Virus record (IMG/VR): IMGVR_UViG_3300031772_000245
Span: 1-26,019 of that record
Direction: 5' to 3' (one strand)
Origin: a virus
DNA length: 26,019 nucleotides
A program made the position numbers and the translations under genes. Shown piece by piece: positions 8,798 to 16,673 of this stretch (positions within the stretch are counted from its first letter, which is position 1; each line of letters begins with the position of its first letter). The notes beneath the pieces are model-generated. The model had not been told where the DNA came from, did no database searches, and saw only the letters and a list, made by a program, of their open reading frames with translations.

Positions 8798-9040
8798 GTG
8801 TCAACCATTGAAGATACGGCTGCCTGGAAAATAACTCGCCAACTAGTGGACCATATTTTCGGTTCTGATACCGACGTCTCCGATGATGAATTCATATTCA
8901 TATACAGAGTCTTTTTGAGTCGTGGTGGTAGTTGGAAGGATCTTATGGATGGTGATACACGTATAATAATAATGCTCCAGAAAGTACTTGAGGACTTCTT
9001 CAAGGTCAGGGCCATGAAAGATGCTCTTGGAGTCAAGTAA
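8798..9040 (+). CDS. Small acidic phage protein between terL and portal, unknown (80 aa)
   Basis: GTG at 8798 is the likeliest start: it immediately follows the T tract of the terminator, and the reading from there gives a soluble protein beginning MSTIEDTAAWKITRQLVDH. A TTG at 8780 would place the start inside the hairpin. No Shine-Dalgarno sequence is visible, so expression is probably weak, leaderless or coupled. The product is helical, with an acidic segment (DTDVSDDEFIF) and ends KDALGVK. The stop is 8 bases before the next ATG. No family recognised. Its fixed place between terminase and portal suggests a head or packaging accessory role, which is inference only. Confidence 0.6.
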   Translation: MSTIEDTAAWKITRQLVDHIFGSDTDVSDDEFIFIYRVFLSRGGSWKDLMDGDTRIIIMLQKVLEDFFKVRAMKDALGVK

Positions 9041-9048
9041 CGTTTTTG

Positions 9049-9441
9049 ATGCCTAAAGTTAGATCCATCAGGGGTCTTGATGAAGATCCATTTATTTCTG
9101 GTCTTGACAAAATACTTGAACTCAGACCGAACCAATATACTTCAAAAGTAAGTGGTGACATCCACCACTTACTAGAACTCAGACATAGACTACTTATTTC
9201 CATATCAGAAATGTCTGATCAATTATTACACATGGTAGATCTTTCCATAGAATTTGAAAACTCTTCTAAGGTCCAATCTTTAAGATCATTCAACATTCAT
9301 AGGATATTCAAAGCAAAACTTCCAACTCCTGTTTTGCTTGCAGTTAAAAGATCACTTGAATTTCTTCAGAGAGACCTTGAAAGATGTGTCCATGATGGAG
9401 ATGAACTTCTCCGAAAAATGGCAGAGAATTCGACTTTTTGA
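9049..9441 (+). CDS. Helical phage protein, unknown function (130 aa)
   Basis: ATG at 9049 is used rather than the preceding in-frame TTG at 9046; no clear ribosome site precedes either. The product is almost entirely helical with leucine-spaced heptads (for example ELRHRLLISISEMSDQLL and LAVKRSLEFLQRDLERC), so a coiled coil or four-helix bundle is likely. It sits between terL and the portal gene and ends 21 bases before the portal start. Its coding sequence contains a perfect 11-bp inverted repeat at 9147-9173 flanked by short direct repeats. I recognise no family. Confidence 0.7.
   Translation: MPKVRSIRGLDEDPFISGLDKILELRPNQYTSKVSGDIHHLLELRHRLLISISEMSDQLLHMVDLSIEFENSSKVQSLRSFNIHRIFKAKLPTPVLLAVKRSLEFLQRDLERCVHDGDELLRKMAENSTF
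9147..9173. repeat. Perfect inverted repeat inside a coding sequence
   Basis: Bases 9147-9157 pair perfectly with 9163-9173 (11 bp) around the 5-base loop at 9158-9162. The hairpin lies inside the small helical-protein gene and has no T tract after it. A ten-base direct repeat, gaactcagac, lies on each side (about 9118-9127 and 9175-9184). Confidence 0.7.
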
Positions 9442-9461
9442 TTAAACTTGGGTGGTAAGTT

Positions 9462-12407
9462 ATGGCAAAGAAATCTGTCGGCGTCAATCCGCCCAAAAAC
9501 TCGAAAAATTCTATGCCTGTCATCAAGGTTGATGAACAGGATATTTCTCGTACCAAACTGACTAAACTTGAGAGATTGGCTAAACTCCAATCTCAGCAGT
9601 CTGTTCGCCTTGGTTCAGTTACCAATTTCGGAAACGCTTCTGGCGGTTCCATAAGGGACGCTGATTCTTCTTTCTACAGCCCTCAGCTATCCACAGACTT
9701 TTTAGAATTACCTCAGTCGGATCGCGAGAAACGAGAACTTTTTCGTTTCTGGTATCAAGTGCATCCGATAGTTGGATCAGCCATAGATTTCCACTGTTTT
9801 CCTCCAGGGGCTCCCGTATCTCTAATTGATGGGTCCGTTAAATTTATTGAGGACTTGAAAGTCGGCGATAAAGTCCTAAATGGATTAGGGGAAAAAACTG
9901 AAGTTGTCGGCACTTTTTCACACGATGTGGACACTTCAATCACCAAGATAAAGGTCCGTGGTGTTCAAGATATTATTGATTGTACACAGAATCATCCATT
10001 CCGGATCTATACTTCAGACCAAGTAGATTGCAAGTTCCCTAACATAGGAATGGGTGCTTGCAAAAGTGGTACTAAGAACCTATGTAAGCAGAGAAAATGT
10101 GAAGGAATTGATTTCGGTGCCTCGAAGTTTATTTTTGCCCAAGATTTGAAAGTCGGAGACTATATTTGCTCTCCCTCCATGGTAAGTTCTAATAAAGTAC
10201 TCAATAAGAATCAACTCCGTTTGCTTGGATATTATGCGGCTGAGGGGTCTTTATCCTATACAGATTATGGCAAGAATAGCCGGATTGAATTTACTCTTAA
10301 TTCCAATGGATTCAACACTGTTGCTGAAGAAATATCGAAGACTCTGATGTCTGAATATGAATATCCATCTACCAAAAAAATTAGGGAAGACTCTAACTCT
10401 TGTTATGTTAGAGTATATAGGAAGGATTTTGCGGATTTTTGTTCAGAACATGTTGGCAGTGGGTCTCTGAACAAAAAACTCAGTTCTGCTATAATGGATT
10501 CTCCCCGAGAAGACATTCTAGAATTTCTTGGTGCTTACTGGAATGGGGATGGATCCCTCACTAAGAATGGATATGTTGCTACTACTGTTTCAATGCAGCT
10601 TGCTCACCAGATCCATGCTTTGGCGTTGAAAGTCGGCTACGGTGCTACTCTGCATCGACATGTCCCTAAGACTTCTACCGGATTTAAATATACGGATTGT
10701 GTTTATAGAGTAATTGTTCCATATAAGTTTCATGAAGAGTTTTCAAAATATGCTAATTTTGTTCAAGATGGATACACCGCTGATTCGACTAGAGAATACT
10801 TCATTAAGATCGACAATGATATTTTGAGGAGAATTGAGTCGATTGAAACTGTCCATTATAAAGGTCCTGTTTATAATATAGAGGTTGATGGTGAAGGTGA
10901 CCGGAAAAGCTATATAGCTTATGGATTATCCACCCATAATACTGATGTGCCAATGTCTAAGCTACGTCTTTCTCTCCCAAAGGGGAAGGATGTTAAAAGA
11001 AATAAGCAAATACAGCAGTTCTTTCAGAGGATGTCACAACGCATTAGGTTATTCCAAACTCTCCATGAAGCAACACATGAATATTGGCTTCACGGAATAG
11101 TATTCTTGTTCGCTGAAGATCACGATTTGGTTCCGGAAATTCCAAAAGAATTAGTGGTTGATTCTGTCACTGAAACTTTAGAAGGTGTTGATTGGGCCGG
11201 TCGTTCGAATTCAAGAAATGTAGAAAAAAAGACTGTTAAGCCTGACGAAGAACTTTGGAAAAATATATCTGAATTCGTTCAAAAAAATTATCAGGGATGG
11301 CAGAGACTTCAAATTCTTCCTCCCGAACAGGTGAAAACCGAGGTATTTCAGTATACCAATCGTATGAAGATGGAATTAATTCCATCTGATAAAGATAAAA
11401 TGGTGGTAATGAAGGCTAAGGAAAATGATCCTGAAGCTCAAAAGATTGCTGACGATATACCGCATGAAATTAGAGAAAGTCTTGAAAATGGGACTCCCAT
11501 ACCTTTGAGTTCGAGCCCATATGATGATTATTTATGTTCTTCTTTCTGCTATCAATTAGCTCATAAGAAGAGTCCGTATGATACCCGTGGAATTTCACTT
11601 CTCGAACGATGCTTAAGGACACTTCTTAAGCAGGATAAACTTCGTCAGGCGCAGACAAGCATAGCTTCCCGTGCCATGACCCCTAAACGAATCGTTTGGG
11701 CGGATAAATTGTCTGAGGCCAACGTCGAGGATCTTCGTGATCAGGTAGATCAAGCTCTGATCGATCCCGATTTCACTATAGTAACTAACTTCGAAGTTCA
11801 TTGGGATGAAATTGGAGCGCGTGATCGTCTCCTTGATCTTTCCTCTGAATATGAGATGGATAATAAATTACTCTTTATAGGCCTTAGAATTACCGAGTCC
11901 ATGCTTACAGGAGAGTCTTCATATGCGGGCGAGCGCATTCATCTTGATGTCATGAATACCATGTATCTCCTATATCGGGAACAGCTTGCTGACTATGTTG
12001 AGAATTATCTCTTTCTACCTGTCGCTAAAAAGAAAGGTTTCTTTGAGATAGACGAAAACACTGGAGAGAAGATATATTTATATCCTCAACTCCAGTTCAC
12101 ACGTTTAGCTTTGAGAGATCAGGCTGACACCATGGATGTTCTCTTCAATTTATATCAGAAAGGGTCTCTCCCTGTTTCTTTCATTCTTGACCTTTTGAAT
12201 ATTGATCCTAGTGATACACTGGAACAGCTTAAGGCTGATATGTTTGGTCCCAATGATTCTACGTTCAATGAATTCATAAGAAATGCTCTCCAGAAGGCCG
12301 GAGATGCCGCTATTGATTCGACAAATATTATGGAAATAGTTGCCAGAAATGCCGGTTTGACTATTAAAAAACAGAAAGAAGAAGGTGATAGATTCGGTGA
12401 GGAATAG
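9462..12407 (+). CDS. Portal protein, interrupted by an intein (981 aa precursor)
   Basis: The portal forms the ring at one head vertex through which TerL pumps DNA. ATG 9462 follows a GGTGG-like site. Residues 112-493 are an intein; the mature extein is about 599 residues, fitting large-phage portals. N-terminal extein features include FWYQVHPIVGSAIDFH just before the intein and TDVPMSKLRLSLP just after it. Later segments are typical of portal wing and stem regions: LERCLRTLLKQDKLRQAQT, an ITESMLTGESSYAGERI block, and a C-terminal helical clip with LALRDQADTMDVLFNLYQKG. Gene order (terL, two small genes, portal, then protease, scaffold and capsid) supports the call. The splice junction is H111|C112 and N493|T494. 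Confidence 0.9.
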   Translation: MAKKSVGVNPPKNSKNSMPVIKVDEQDISRTKLTKLERLAKLQSQQSVRLGSVTNFGNASGGSIRDADSSFYSPQLSTDFLELPQSDREKRELFRFWYQVHPIVGSAIDFHCFPPGAPVSLIDGSVKFIEDLKVGDKVLNGLGEKTEVVGTFSHDVDTSITKIKVRGVQDIIDCTQNHPFRIYTSDQVDCKFPNIGMGACKSGTKNLCKQRKCEGIDFGASKFIFAQDLKVGDYICSPSMVSSNKVLNKNQLRLLGYYAAEGSLSYTDYGKNSRIEFTLNSNGFNTVAEEISKTLMSEYEYPSTKKIREDSNSCYVRVYRKDFADFCSEHVGSGSLNKKLSSAIMDSPREDILEFLGAYWNGDGSLTKNGYVATTVSMQLAHQIHALALKVGYGATLHRHVPKTSTGFKYTDCVYRVIVPYKFHEEFSKYANFVQDGYTADSTREYFIKIDNDILRRIESIETVHYKGPVYNIEVDGEGDRKSYIAYGLSTHNTDVPMSKLRLSLPKGKDVKRNKQIQQFFQRMSQRIRLFQTLHEATHEYWLHGIVFLFAEDHDLVPEIPKELVVDSVTETLEGVDWAGRSNSRNVEKKTVKPDEELWKNISEFVQKNYQGWQRLQILPPEQVKTEVFQYTNRMKMELIPSDKDKMVVMKAKENDPEAQKIADDIPHEIRESLENGTPIPLSSSPYDDYLCSSFCYQLAHKKSPYDTRGISLLERCLRTLLKQDKLRQAQTSIASRAMTPKRIVWADKLSEANVEDLRDQVDQALIDPDFTIVTNFEVHWDEIGARDRLLDLSSEYEMDNKLLFIGLRITESMLTGESSYAGERIHLDVMNTMYLLYREQLADYVENYLFLPVAKKKGFFEIDENTGEKIYLYPQLQFTRLALRDQADTMDVLFNLYQKGSLPVSFILDLLNIDPSDTLEQLKADMFGPNDSTFNEFIRNALQKAGDAAIDSTNIMEIVARNAGLTIKKQKEEGDRFGEE
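9795..10940 (+). mobile_element. LAGLIDADG intein in the portal gene (382 aa)
   Basis: The intein begins at Cys (TGT 9795, precursor residue 112) with CFPPGAPVSLIDGSVKFIED, a clear block A. Block B is TQNHPFRIY. The end is YNIEVDGEGDRKSYIAYG followed by STHN|T, giving the terminal Asn at 10938-10940 and Thr +1 at 10941. Two homing motifs are present: LLGYYAAEG (254-262, with Glu as acidic residue) and FLGAYWNGDG (355-364, with Asp). Between blocks B and C there is a cysteine-bearing insert (CKSGTKNLCKQRKC) that may bind metal. All splicing residues are present, so it should be active. It differs strongly from the terL intein in sequence and length, so the two are not recent duplicates. Confidence 0.94.
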
Positions 12408-12436
12408 AGCGACTTTTGATTGGAAGACGGATTGAA

Positions 12437-14809
12437 ATGCCAAGCGACCTGAGCCCTAACGAAAAAGAAGAGAGAGAGGCGGAGAGACTCCTTAATAAGG
12501 AGACCGCCCCCTCTCGCAAAAATCGTAAAAGAAGGGGACCTCAGCGTCACAATCGAAGAACTCGTATGAAGATTGACGACGCCGATCTTAAGAGTTCCGA
12601 TGGTGATATGACTTTGAATTACAAGTCATCCTCTCTTAGATATTCAATCGAAGATATTGCTCTTCGAACCCTCATGGCTGCATCGTGGGATCCTGAGAAG
12701 GGTATAAAAGATGAGCTTGAGGATTATAGAAGAAAGAAGACTCCGAAGCCTAAAGATATAGATGACTTAGCCAACTACGAAGTTAAGGAATTCACTCGTG
12801 AACTCCTTAAGACTTCAAAATTATTAGGAGATAAGTTCGCCACTTTTGCTGAAAATAATTATTTCAAAACTGATATTCCTAGTCAAGATATTATAGATAA
12901 AATTAACGTTAGGAAAAAGCGATTCAAGGAATCTGCTGATCAGAATTTTTCAAACACTTCCCCCGAGGATTTATCCGCATCTCTTGCCAAACTTTGGCCA
13001 AGAGATGCTAGGTCCTGGGATGTTAAAGCTGGAATATTATCGGCTCTACAAAAGTCCATAAAATCGGCTAGGGTTCCAGAAGCTCTGAAAGCAATTTATG
13101 GGTCTGATCCAACTAGACCAAAACGTCCTAATTCAGATGCGATTAAAAGTATCCTTGAGGATTTCAAGTCTAAATCGAAGAAGACTTTTGACTCCGGCAG
13201 TATGCTTGATTTCGCTGCTTTAACGGCGGCTTATAGATTTTTAGCAAATGATCCTATAACTGCTTCTAAAGGTGACCTGAATCGCCATATTACAGATCAA
13301 ACAGCTCCTATATATGATCAAATAAATAGAATGGGTGAAATAGGTCCATTCGTAAAAGAATGGGAGAAAAGTACTAAAGAGTTTGAGAGAGAAAAAGAGC
13401 AGGATGAAGACCTTAGCTATAATGATTTAATATCTAGGGCTGAGTCTAGGATAAACAAGTTCTTTGCACCTGATAAATATGATGACGATGATTCTCCGAT
13501 AGATAAAGAGTCATTCTTGAAAGGTCTCTATGAGGTAGTTGATAAATCTGGCTATCCAGAAGATGTAACCAAGAAAATATTCAAAATTTCAGCAGCTTCT
13601 TATGAGCCTTTTTCCACAGCGAATATGAAAAAAGTATCTTCATATCACGGTGTAAAAGTCCAACACCATCCAGAAGCTGATTTTTTCGGCAAGCAATCTT
13701 TAAATAAAAGATATTTTGATAAAAAAGACTTTGATGGAATAGTAGCTATAGCAAAAGAAAATATGAAGGAAGATTGGTATTCTTTCGACTGGGAAAAAGG
13801 TGCACCTGATGCCCCTTTTAGGGCCGCACTTGACGCTGCTATCCATGTATCAAACGATTCTGGTTTCCAGTCCAAAATAGACTCAAATACCTACAATTTA
13901 CTTCTGGCTCAACTCATGGGTCATGACACAAAAGAGTTCTTTTCCGAGACTTTTATTTCCCAGGAAAAACCCGGGAGGAGATCCGCTTCCATGACACAAG
14001 AGTCTTCTGCAAAAATAGTCCGTATAGCTAACGATATTCGGAAGTCGGATCCATTATCTGCTGTTGCTTTGCTTCGCATAGCAAGCAAAATGGGTTTTGA
14101 TATAAAAGCTGCTGAGGGTGACCCGCCCCCTCTCGACATTCTTATAGAAATGCAACGTAAGTTGCTGAAATTGGCTGAGAGCGGCGAAGATAATGCCATG
14201 CTTCTGAAAGGTCTTACTGACCTTTATGAGAAGATGGGTTCGCATGAGCTTGATTTCAGTAATAAATCAGGCCACGAAGCTTCTTCAAGAGTCGCTTCTG
14301 GTGATATCCAAAATAAGCTTAAGAAGCTCGGCGAGCTTCATGAAGGTGATCTTGCCGGAATTCTTAATGATAATCCTCCTGGAACAGATCCAGACGTTGA
14401 GGAAATTATTGAATGGTTCGACAAGATTATTGCAGAGGCTGACGCGAAGTCAAGAACAGCTTCAGTTCTTGTTGATATTCGAACCCTCATGAAGGTTGCT
14501 GCTTCTTCTCCCGAGATTCGATCCATCCTTCACCCATACTTGGTTGCTGCCAAGAAGAAGATGGAAAAGAAACCCTCAAAGACTTCTACAAAGAAGAAGG
14601 ATGAAGAGAAGGAAGCCCCCAAGAAGGGTTCTCCTCCCAAGAAGGAAGCTCCCAAGAAGGGTGTTAATCCATTCCCAAAGAAGGGTGTTCCCAAGAAGGG
14701 CGTTAACCCGTTCCCAAAGAAGGGTCCCCCCTCGAAAGTTTCTCAAAAGGGTAAGGGCAAAGGTCGAAAGGCCTCTGTTGAGTTCTCTGACAGAGATCTT
14801 AACTGGTGA
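12437..14809 (+). CDS. Large helical virion-type protein with Lys/Pro-rich repeat tail (790 aa)
   Basis: ATG 12437 is preferred, with GGAAGA about ten bases upstream; TTG 12416 is an in-frame alternative. The N-terminal 50 residues are very basic (a KNRKRRGPQRHNRRTR patch), suggesting nucleic-acid contact. The middle is long, charged and helical. The C-terminal 90 residues are Lys/Pro/Gly-rich with a perfectly phased 13-residue tandem repeat (PKKGVNPFPKKG). Five R-x-A-S motifs occur at R515, R547, R618, R673 and R777, the last 14 residues from the end. No enzyme motif is seen. Position directly after the portal and before the protease suggests an internal head protein or packaged protein. This is inference; the family is not recognised. 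Confidence 0.8.
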   Translation: MPSDLSPNEKEEREAERLLNKETAPSRKNRKRRGPQRHNRRTRMKIDDADLKSSDGDMTLNYKSSSLRYSIEDIALRTLMAASWDPEKGIKDELEDYRRKKTPKPKDIDDLANYEVKEFTRELLKTSKLLGDKFATFAENNYFKTDIPSQDIIDKINVRKKRFKESADQNFSNTSPEDLSASLAKLWPRDARSWDVKAGILSALQKSIKSARVPEALKAIYGSDPTRPKRPNSDAIKSILEDFKSKSKKTFDSGSMLDFAALTAAYRFLANDPITASKGDLNRHITDQTAPIYDQINRMGEIGPFVKEWEKSTKEFEREKEQDEDLSYNDLISRAESRINKFFAPDKYDDDDSPIDKESFLKGLYEVVDKSGYPEDVTKKIFKISAASYEPFSTANMKKVSSYHGVKVQHHPEADFFGKQSLNKRYFDKKDFDGIVAIAKENMKEDWYSFDWEKGAPDAPFRAALDAAIHVSNDSGFQSKIDSNTYNLLLAQLMGHDTKEFFSETFISQEKPGRRSASMTQESSAKIVRIANDIRKSDPLSAVALLRIASKMGFDIKAAEGDPPPLDILIEMQRKLLKLAESGEDNAMLLKGLTDLYEKMGSHELDFSNKSGHEASSRVASGDIQNKLKKLGELHEGDLAGILNDNPPGTDPDVEEIIEWFDKIIAEADAKSRTASVLVDIRTLMKVAASSPEIRSILHPYLVAAKKKMEKKPSKTSTKKKDEEKEAPKKGSPPKKEAPKKGVNPFPKKGVPKKGVNPFPKKGPPSKVSQKGKGKGRKASVEFSDRDLNW
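14651..14728 (+). repeat. Two tandem 39-bp coding repeats (PKKGVNPFPKKG units)
   Basis: Unit 1 is 14651-14689 and unit 2 is 14690-14728; they differ at six bases, three internal and three at the end. Each encodes 13 residues of a Lys/Pro/Gly tail. Degenerate partial units (PKKGSP, PKKEA) precede them, so the tail appears to have grown by slippage or unequal recombination. Confidence 0.85.
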
Positions 14810-14859
14810 AGCCTTAACTTTTCATTGAATTTTTTACCCGAAACCCTGGAGAGATTAAA

Positions 14860-15393
14860 ATGGCTATAGACAAGGCGATTGCAAATCAGGTTCTTTCTCA
14901 TCTCGATTCTTCGGCTAAAAAGCTTGAAGGTCTTGTTAAGGACGGGAAGCTTGATGCAAAGGTAGCCTCAGAGATGATCCTCAAGATCGATACCTTTGCC
15001 GATAAATTCCAGGTTGCCGCTTTCGGTGAGGAGAACCTCCGAAAGTTCCAAGCTAAGGTTTTGAAGCAGGATAGCGACGAGCCTTATATGAAGACCTTCG
15101 ACAACCCCAATAAGCCTCTCCAGGTTGAAGCAGATGAGCCTTATATGAAGAAGGTGGATAAGACCTTCAGTGGCGGCCCGATCGACACGTACGACAACGA
15201 CAACTCAAGTGGCGTTTCGGAGCGCAAGGAACCCCAGGTCCGTGATCTGAGCCCCCTTTCGTCTGCCAAGAAACAACCGAGCCAGCCCAGCTATGGTGGT
15301 AAGAGCACGCACCAGGGTTCGCAGGCTCCTGCGAAGACCTGGGCTCCTCGTCGGGTCGTTGCTAAGAAGACCGAGAAGACCTGGGCTCCTTGA
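14860..15393 (+). CDS. Small phage protein with internal short repeats (177 aa)
   Basis: ATG 14860 has a good ribosome site, CTGGAGAG at about 14846-14853. The first 60 residues are helical (KLEGLVKDGKLDAKVASEM). The rest is low complexity with two internal repeats: DEPYMK at residues 73-78 and 92-97, and KTWAP at 159-163 and 173-177, where the second copy is the C-terminus. GC content and codon choice are higher and more selective than in neighbouring unknown genes, resembling the scaffold and capsid genes, which suggests strong late expression. No family recognised; a minor head or head-completion protein is plausible from position only. Confidence 0.78.
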   Translation: MAIDKAIANQVLSHLDSSAKKLEGLVKDGKLDAKVASEMILKIDTFADKFQVAAFGEENLRKFQAKVLKQDSDEPYMKTFDNPNKPLQVEADEPYMKKVDKTFSGGPIDTYDNDNSSGVSERKEPQVRDLSPLSSAKKQPSQPSYGGKSTHQGSQAPAKTWAPRRVVAKKTEKTWAP

Positions 15394-15407
15394 ATTCGGA
15401 GTTACCT

Positions 15408-16103
15408 GTGACTATTCGGACGGCTTTCATAGACGACAAATTGGCCGCCCACGGTTTCCATACAGGTGATGCTGTTCGGAAACCTGGGCTTTCAGGCATA
15501 TGGCTTAGTCCTTATGCTGGAAAAGTCTTATGGTCGAACACGGATACCGGAAAAGTCCAGGTTCAATGGCCTTGGGGTGCTGAATCGGAGAGTGCCATAG
15601 AGCTGATATTGTCAGCCTCGGATTCCGTTTCTGTGCCGAATTATGATCAGAGCTATTCTACTTGGGAGAGTACTAAATATATAGACTCTCCGGAAGTTTT
15701 AAAAGCTGACGGTAAATGGCGAAAGTCTTTGGCTTCCGTTGTTTCATCCCACGAAGCTTTGCTTGATCAAGTTCGCTACCAAGCCTGTAAGTTAGCTTGT
15801 CATGACGTATCGGAGCCGTTGGCTTCCTTTTTGGTCGCTACCAAGTTCGATAATGTTTTAGATACCGGTATTTCTCGCTACGAAGTCAGCTCCGTTTATT
15901 CACACGGTCGCAGACTGGCAATATACTGGAAGGACTCCGGTCGCAGATTCCGCGTCACTCAGCGCGAGAAGAATTCTGGCGTTCTCGAATGTCCCCGTTG
16001 CGATGGCGTTCTGAAGCCCCGTATATATCGCCAGGGTCGGAGAGTCCTTCTTTGCAGAGTCTGTGGTTTCGTTATCCGACCTAAAGATCTCGTCCACAAA
16101 TAG
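15408..16103 (+). CDS. SH3/KOW-like protein with C-terminal zinc ribbon (231 aa)
   Basis: GTG 15408 is chosen because GGAG at 15398-15401 sits six bases upstream; TTG 15390, overlapping the previous stop, is an alternative. Residues about 15-65 resemble a small SH3/KOW-type beta barrel: FHTGDAVRKPGLSG, then GKVLWSNTDTGKVQVQWPWG. The C-terminus is a zinc ribbon with C195-x2-C198 and C216-x2-C219, separated by a basic linker (YRQGRRVLL). Such modules bind nucleic acid or mediate protein contacts. The combination within a late structural operon is unusual, and I cannot give it a precise role. The gene ends four bases before the stop of a minus-strand gene that faces it. Confidence 0.8.
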   Translation: MTIRTAFIDDKLAAHGFHTGDAVRKPGLSGIWLSPYAGKVLWSNTDTGKVQVQWPWGAESESAIELILSASDSVSVPNYDQSYSTWESTKYIDSPEVLKADGKWRKSLASVVSSHEALLDQVRYQACKLACHDVSEPLASFLVATKFDNVLDTGISRYEVSSVYSHGRRLAIYWKDSGRRFRVTQREKNSGVLECPRCDGVLKPRIYRQGRRVLLCRVCGFVIRPKDLVHK

Positions 16104-16106
16104 GAC

Positions 16107-16613
16107 TTAGGAGGAATGAAGTACCTCAACTTGGTATTTCTTCTCTTCCTCTCTCCATATATTTACAAAATCATTCTCCGTTAGATTTTCCATTATTTCT
16201 TTCTTCGAAATAAATTTTCTTATTTCACGTGATAGGTGAAATATCATATTTTCTTTTGAAGCATTACACCACGCAAAATAAAAACTGTTATACTCTTCTT
16301 CATATGTAGTTATCACCATTCCTGCTATTTTCCGTATAAACTCAATATCTTTCTTATGTAAACCAACCTCCTCAGGGAACTGCTTGTTTAGCCTAAATGC
16401 TCTTTCTATAATTTTTTCAATTTTCGATAATTTTGTTGTCATATTCATTTTAATATATACATATTCTTCCATTTGTAATGGAATTGTAACCGAGACTGCT
16501 TCCATTATTTCGCTATCTTTAATATACTCAAGTTTCTCTTTATCTATTGAGAAAATAGGTTTTGACCATGTATATTTTTCACAAAAGCTAATTTCGAGAA
16601 CTTTAGATATCAT
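16107..16613 (-). CDS. Minus-strand inserted gene, unknown function (168 aa)
   Basis: This frame runs opposite to the whole head operon. Its ATG is at 16613 (complement) and its TAA at 16107, almost touching the stop of the upstream plus-strand gene. It is notably AT-rich. The product is a soluble, charged, helical protein with segments such as KLSKIEKIIERAFRLNKQF and a W/Y/F-rich stretch (EEEYNSFYFAWCNAS). No catalytic motif, signal peptide or transmembrane segment is obvious. A good sigma70-type promoter lies just upstream (16619-16647). Orientation, base composition and own promoter suggest an accessory gene of the moron type, perhaps expressed early. The family is not recognised. Confidence 0.72.
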   Translation of the reverse strand: MISKVLEISFCEKYTWSKPIFSIDKEKLEYIKDSEIMEAVSVTIPLQMEEYVYIKMNMTTKLSKIEKIIERAFRLNKQFPEEVGLHKKDIEFIRKIAGMVITTYEEEYNSFYFAWCNASKENMIFHLSREIRKFISKKEIMENLTENDFVNIWREEEKKYQVEVLHSS

Positions 16614-16618
16614 TAGAT

Positions 16619-16647
16619 ATCATACATTTGGATTCTAATATTTACAA
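16619..16647 (-). promoter_or_regulatory. Putative sigma70-type promoter for the minus-strand gene
   Basis: Read on the minus strand, TTGTAA (complement of 16642-16647) and TATGAT (complement of 16619-16624) are separated by exactly 17 bases, matching -35 and -10 boxes at four and five of six positions. The -10 box ends five bases before the ATG, so the transcript would be leaderless or nearly so, consistent with the lack of a Shine-Dalgarno sequence there. Confidence 0.4.
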
Positions 16648-16673
16648 TTCAATTTTAATTCTTCTTAATAGTG

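Noticed and set aside
8587-9135. 182-codon minus-strand frame across the end of terL and two small genes.
   Set aside because: It crosses a terminator and three plus-strand genes with no start signal and no recognisable product.
16116-16184. 22-codon plus-strand frame with a hydrophobic product (MKYLNLVFLLFL...) after an AGGAGG.
   Set aside because: The ribosome site is only one base from the ATG, the frame is antisense to a longer gene, and hydrophobic reading is expected opposite charged helices. Kept only as an orphan ribosome-site observation.
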